Shown: positions 60,650 through 64,000 of the stretch, piece by piece
Position numbering within the stretch: position 1 is the first letter of the stretch
How the letters are laid out: every line of letters begins with the position of its first letter
Assembly: GCA_903844155.1 (NCBI GenBank)
Contig: CAIMSU010000280.1
Coordinates: forward strand, 1 to 64,000
Reading direction: 5' to 3'
Length of the DNA stretch: 64,000 bases
Origin: an uncultured Pseudomonadota bacterium
GTDB taxonomy: Bacteria; Myxococcota_A; UBA796; SXON01
Notes under the pieces: model-generated
Database searches by the model: none
The model's input: only the letters and a program-made list of their open reading frames with translations
Told to the model about the DNA's origin: nothing
Made by a program: the position numbers and the translations under genes

Positions 60650-63134
60650 GCACCGGTCCCGCTCCCTGTTTGCCGTGGCCGTCATCCTCCTCGCCGCCTG
60701 CACGCCCTACCGCCCCTACCCGTTGCTCAAGATGGACCTTGCCCGGCCCGACCATGGCCCAGCGCCGGAGGCCTTCGAGCCCTCCGGCGTCGCCGTTCTG
60801 GCAGACGGCACCGTCGTCATCAGCTCAGCCGGCCCCGCCAACGTGCTGTACGAGCCCGAGTCCGCAGGCCGCGGCGCCTCGCTCGCGCCGGTCGGGTTCA
60901 ATCTACCGCTGCGGGATCCCCGGCTTGATTGCCCGACATGCCGACGTCCCCCGTTCCGCGCCACCGCACGCCTGACGCCGCACCCCGTGAGCTGGCTGCC
61001 CTACGCCGGCCGCGACCTCCCGCCGTTGGACGTGGAGGATCTCGCGCCGTTCGGGGGCGACGAGGTGCTCGGCATCACGGCGTACAGCACCATCGGCCGG
61101 CGCACCGGCTACCGCAAGGACAACACCGCGTTGCCGCGCCAGGAGACCGAGCGGATCTTCGTGCTGGAGCGCATGGCGGATCCACCCGTAGAAAGCGGAG
61201 AAGTCGGGCACTGGGAGGAGCGGCGGGTGCCCGAGGTGGACCGCATGCGCGACGCCCTCTCCGACTGGGGACGCTCGCACTGCGACGGCGACATGCGCGT
61301 GCAGGGCCTCGCCTGGAACCCGGTCGACGGGGTTGCGTACGTGGGTCTCAGGCGCTGCGATGGGCCTGTGGTGCGGGTCTTGTCGTACGACTTGCGGGCG
61401 TCGGCGGCGGGCCAGGCGGTGGATCTGGTGGTCGCGGCGGAGGGCGTGGACGGCGGCGCGGGGCCCGAGGAGGGGATCACCGGCCTTCACTGGGCGGAAG
61501 GGGGCGCGCCGGGCGAGGCCGGAACGCTGTGGGCCACGACAGCGTGGGACTCCTGGGGTCACGAGACGGAGCCGGCATGGGGCGGACGGCTGGCGAAGGT
61601 GGAGGACGGCCTGCTTCGGCCGGTCGGCTCTGGTTTTCTCGACCGCCCCTCCGCGGTCTGCATCCCAGCGCGCGACCCGCTGGCGACGAGCGGAGAGCCC
61701 GATCAGGCCGCCGTGGTGCTGTTCGACGACGACACGCAAAAGCCGGAAGCCCCGGTCGTCACGTTCGTCGCAACGCCACTCCCCCGACCAGCCGGAGGCG
61801 CATGGGCGGGGCTGGCGAGCTTGACGGACCTGGGCGAGGGCTTGCCGTTGGGCCTCAACGGTTTCGACTTGCGTTGGTACGAGCGGGATCATCGCCTCGC
61901 GCAGTTTGACGTCGTCCTCGACCGGCGGCCCGACGGCACCCCGGGCGCGTGGACGCGCGCGATCGGCGGGCTCTGGCAGATGCGCGTCGGCGGCTCGCTC
62001 GGCCTGATCGCCTCGGCCACCCACCTCTCGCGCTGGGTCGGACACGACCGTCAGGCGGTAGCGCTGACTGACTGGAAGGACAGCCCAAACCTACGCTTTC
62101 ATGCGTTTCGCGCCGATGTCTCGGTCGTCCCCCGCGACCGCGAGCGGGTGGAGACGGGGGTGTCGGCAGAGTCGGCGCCCACCGCGGGTCCCCCCTCCGT
62201 CGCCCGGCTTGTGAAGGATCTACGCCCCGACTACACCGTCACCGTGCCCCTCCCCACGCCCGCCTCGCCCGACGCTGGCCTCGTGCTGCAGGGCTTTGAG
62301 ATCGACACGGCCGCGCGAGCCGACCGCGGCATCTGCCTCGCCGCGATGAGCCTCGGGGCGACGTGGCACTCGCCCGCGCATGACGCCGTCGACCTGCGCA
62401 CCATGCTGATCGGCGGCCTGTGCAACGACTTTGACACCCGCGGCAGCGGCCTGCAGCACGGACGCACCACGGACGTCGCCGGTGGCGTGACCGTCGCCGT
62501 CCGCTTTGCTGTGGTCGAAGGGGGGAAAGCGACGCCGTGGTCCTCGACCGTCGCCGACCAGGACCTCCCCGCCCCGCGCGACGCGCTCGGGAACAAGATC
62601 GCCGACCCGACCGCCGTCACCGACGACGTCGCCGCCCGGGCCCACGTCCACTGCGTGCGCCTCGCCGACAACGCCGACCTCGCGCCGGGCGACCCGTCCT
62701 GGCGGCACCTCGACATCACCTCGGCCGGTGACAGCACCTACGCCGGCGCTTTGTCCGGCTTCACCCTCGCGTTGGACCCCGTCGGGTTCGCGGGCCAGAC
62801 GTCCGAGCTGCCGCTCACGGAAGCGCAGGCGCTCAACCGCAACGCCTACATCCATCGGTACCTGCTGCGTGCGTTCGGCGGCACCGGCGCGGTCGTCGAA
62901 GGCGGCATCACCCACGGCATCCACCGCACCGGCTTCATGCGGGACAACCAGACGCCCTCCGCGCTGCTGCTTGAGGCGGATCTGACTGGGTTTGCGGGCG
63001 AGCCCGGACAGACCTGGGACATGCTCGCACCCTCGCGCCGCGCCGACCCGAACCTGGAGCCGGAGGACGGTTTTGTGCGCTGGGCCGTGGCGTTGCCGCG
63101 GTCGACGGAGGCGAAGTGCTCCAGCGCGGAATGA
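60642..63134 (+). CDS. Large lipoprotein, possible beta-propeller
   Basis: An 830-residue lipoprotein starting at GTG 60642, with a signal ending AVILLAAC (Cys16). Repeated segments such as GVAVLADGTVVISSAGPANVLYEP, VQGLAWNPVDGVAYVGLRRCDGP and GITGLHWAEGGAPG look like blades of a beta-propeller, and an esterase-like phytase relation is conceivable. The C-terminal third is beta-rich. Paired with the outer-membrane barrel that follows through an ATGA overlap. Function unknown. Confidence 0.7.
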   Translation: MGEHRSRSLFAVAVILLAACTPYRPYPLLKMDLARPDHGPAPEAFEPSGVAVLADGTVVISSAGPANVLYEPESAGRGASLAPVGFNLPLRDPRLDCPTCRRPPFRATARLTPHPVSWLPYAGRDLPPLDVEDLAPFGGDEVLGITAYSTIGRRTGYRKDNTALPRQETERIFVLERMADPPVESGEVGHWEERRVPEVDRMRDALSDWGRSHCDGDMRVQGLAWNPVDGVAYVGLRRCDGPVVRVLSYDLRASAAGQAVDLVVAAEGVDGGAGPEEGITGLHWAEGGAPGEAGTLWATTAWDSWGHETEPAWGGRLAKVEDGLLRPVGSGFLDRPSAVCIPARDPLATSGEPDQAAVVLFDDDTQKPEAPVVTFVATPLPRPAGGAWAGLASLTDLGEGLPLGLNGFDLRWYERDHRLAQFDVVLDRRPDGTPGAWTRAIGGLWQMRVGGSLGLIASATHLSRWVGHDRQAVALTDWKDSPNLRFHAFRADVSVVPRDRERVETGVSAESAPTAGPPSVARLVKDLRPDYTVTVPLPTPASPDAGLVLQGFEIDTAARADRGICLAAMSLGATWHSPAHDAVDLRTMLIGGLCNDFDTRGSGLQHGRTTDVAGGVTVAVRFAVVEGGKATPWSSTVADQDLPAPRDALGNKIADPTAVTDDVAARAHVHCVRLADNADLAPGDPSWRHLDITSAGDSTYAGALSGFTLALDPVGFAGQTSELPLTEAQALNRNAYIHRYLLRAFGGTGAVVEGGITHGIHRTGFMRDNQTPSALLLEADLTGFAGEPGQTWDMLAPSRRADPNLEPEDGFVRWAVALPRSTEAKCSSAE

Positions 63135-64000
63135 CGATGCTCGCCGTCGCCCTCGCCCCGACCCTCGCCCTCGCCGAGAGCCCCGATCGCGCCGACCCGT
63201 TCGGCCCGGATCTGCGCTGGCAGCCGATCGTGGAGGTCCGGGGGCGCCTGGAGACGACCGGATCCCCCATCCCGGACTCCCGGACTGTCGGGCAGGTCGC
63301 GCGCGTAGGGATCGAGGCGGATCGCGGAATTCTCTCCGCGCGGGTGAGCCTGCAGGAGGTGCGCGCGTGGACGGGCGACGAGGCCGGGCTGACGGTGGCT
63401 GGGTCGTTCGCCCCGGAGCTCGCCGAAGGATGGGCCCGACTCGACGGCCAGCTCTCTGGAAGCCTTGGCGGGAGGCTCACAATCGGCCGACAGCCGATCG
63501 CCATCGACGACGGCCGCATCGTTGGACAACGCGCCTGGGACCTCGACGGCCAGTTCCTCGACGCGATCCGGTTCGAGCTGATGGCCGCGCCGCTCTCCTT
63601 TGACGTCATCAACGCCCGGCGCTTCGACGCCGACCCCACGACCAACGCCGATCCCTTCGGTGCGGGCGTGACCATCGTGCGCGCTGGCGTTGCCCGTCCC
63701 GGCCCCAACGTCGACGGCAAGCTCGACCTGCTCTCCGTCGTCGACGCCCGAAAAACCGCCGCGCTGACGAGCACAACCGGGCTCTACGGCACCCTCTCCA
63801 CCGGCCGCACCCTCGGCACCGGCGAGGCCTACGTGCAGAAGAACACCGACGGCGACGCGTCCCTCGTCTCCCTGGAGCTCGGCTATGTGCTCGGCCGACG
63901 CCGCGCCTGGGTCACGCGCATTCGCTACACCACCGCGACCGGCGCTCCCGGCGAGTCCGGCGCTGCCGCGTTCCAACCCGTGCTCGGCGACACCCACGAT
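63131..64000 (+). CDS. Alginate-export-type outer-membrane barrel, 3' end outside the window
   Basis: The frame from ATG 63131 is open to base 64000 (290 codons). The signal peptide is MTMLAVALAPTLALAES. VEVRGRLETTG, LGGRLTIGRQPIAIDDGRIVG and QRAWDLDGQFLDAIRFEL resemble PF13372 alginate-export barrels, which are 18-strand porins that need not transport alginate. It overlaps the lipoprotein stop by 4 bases, so the two may form an export or sensing pair at the outer membrane. Confidence 0.75.
   Translation, partial: MTMLAVALAPTLALAESPDRADPFGPDLRWQPIVEVRGRLETTGSPIPDSRTVGQVARVGIEADRGILSARVSLQEVRAWTGDEAGLTVAGSFAPELAEGWARLDGQLSGSLGGRLTIGRQPIAIDDGRIVGQRAWDLDGQFLDAIRFELMAAPLSFDVINARRFDADPTTNADPFGAGVTIVRAGVARPGPNVDGKLDLLSVVDARKTAALTSTTGLYGTLSTGRTLGTGEAYVQKNTDGDASLVSLELGYVLGRRRAWVTRIRYTTATGAPGESGAAAFQPVLGDTHD

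Overview
The window is strongly GC-rich, gene-dense bacterial chromosome, most likely from a Myxococcota bacterium or close relative. Signs of this are a MYXO-CTERM-like tail (15812-16543), a lipoprotein with three MopE-type metal-binding repeats (4979-6652), many SPase II lipoproteins of unknown function, a response regulator/DUF4388-like/J-domain/TPR protein, and a PF04339 acyltransferase. No rRNA, tRNA, CRISPR array, phage or intact insertion sequence was seen. Most neighbouring genes on one strand overlap by 1-8 bases (ATGA, GTGA, TGATG), so translational coupling is the rule. Several starts are GTG or TTG.

Layout. 0-1.1 kb: a disturbed edge with a possible transposase tail, a 5'-truncated LLPWL(K/R)P-repeat reading frame and a Uma2-family protein. 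1.1-14.2 kb: a transglutaminase/secreted-protein pair, then a minus-strand run parC-parE-MopE-like lipoprotein-MATE exporter, a large lipoprotein, and a membrane protein with an effector-associated-domain-like N-terminus behind a recognisable promoter. 14.3-20.2 kb: glpK with a MYXO-CTERM protein, the scoA-scoB CoA transferase, rdgB and a metallo-beta-lactamase-fold enzyme. 20.3-25.2 kb: a molybdopterin oxidoreductase broken by an 8-G run, coupled through a hairpin to a secreted GH38 alpha-mannosidase-like lipoprotein. 25.2-31.3 kb: an Rpn-type nuclease, trmH-like and yhbY genes, the REC/J-domain/TPR protein, thioredoxin and a ThDP enzyme. 31.4-45.1 kb: a 75-bp near-perfect inverted repeat, secreted proteins, an FAD oxidase, a prepilin peptidase, truA, a HAD phosphatase, a PAS-GGDEF-EAL protein, a peroxiredoxin, a PF04339 protein and a DUF218 protein.

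45.1-60.6 kb is the most unusual part and looks like an unrecognised lipid or polyketide biosynthetic locus. It has two CrtI/retinol-saturase-like FAD enzymes, an Old Yellow Enzyme homologue, a PaaK-like ligase, a ketosynthase fused to a second ketosynthase-like half without catalytic residues, a FabZ-like dehydratase, an acyl carrier protein, a GcvT-like folate-binding protein coupled to it, a sulfotransferase, ATP sulfurylase and a double-hotdog thioesterase. Taken together the genes could activate a starter acid, extend it on a dedicated carrier, dehydrate, desaturate or isomerise it, sulfate it and release it. No ketoreductase, phosphopantetheinyl transferase or APS kinase is in view, so those would have to come from elsewhere. 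The product is unknown.

The window ends with an 830-residue lipoprotein coupled to the start of an alginate-export-type outer-membrane barrel, cut at base 64000.
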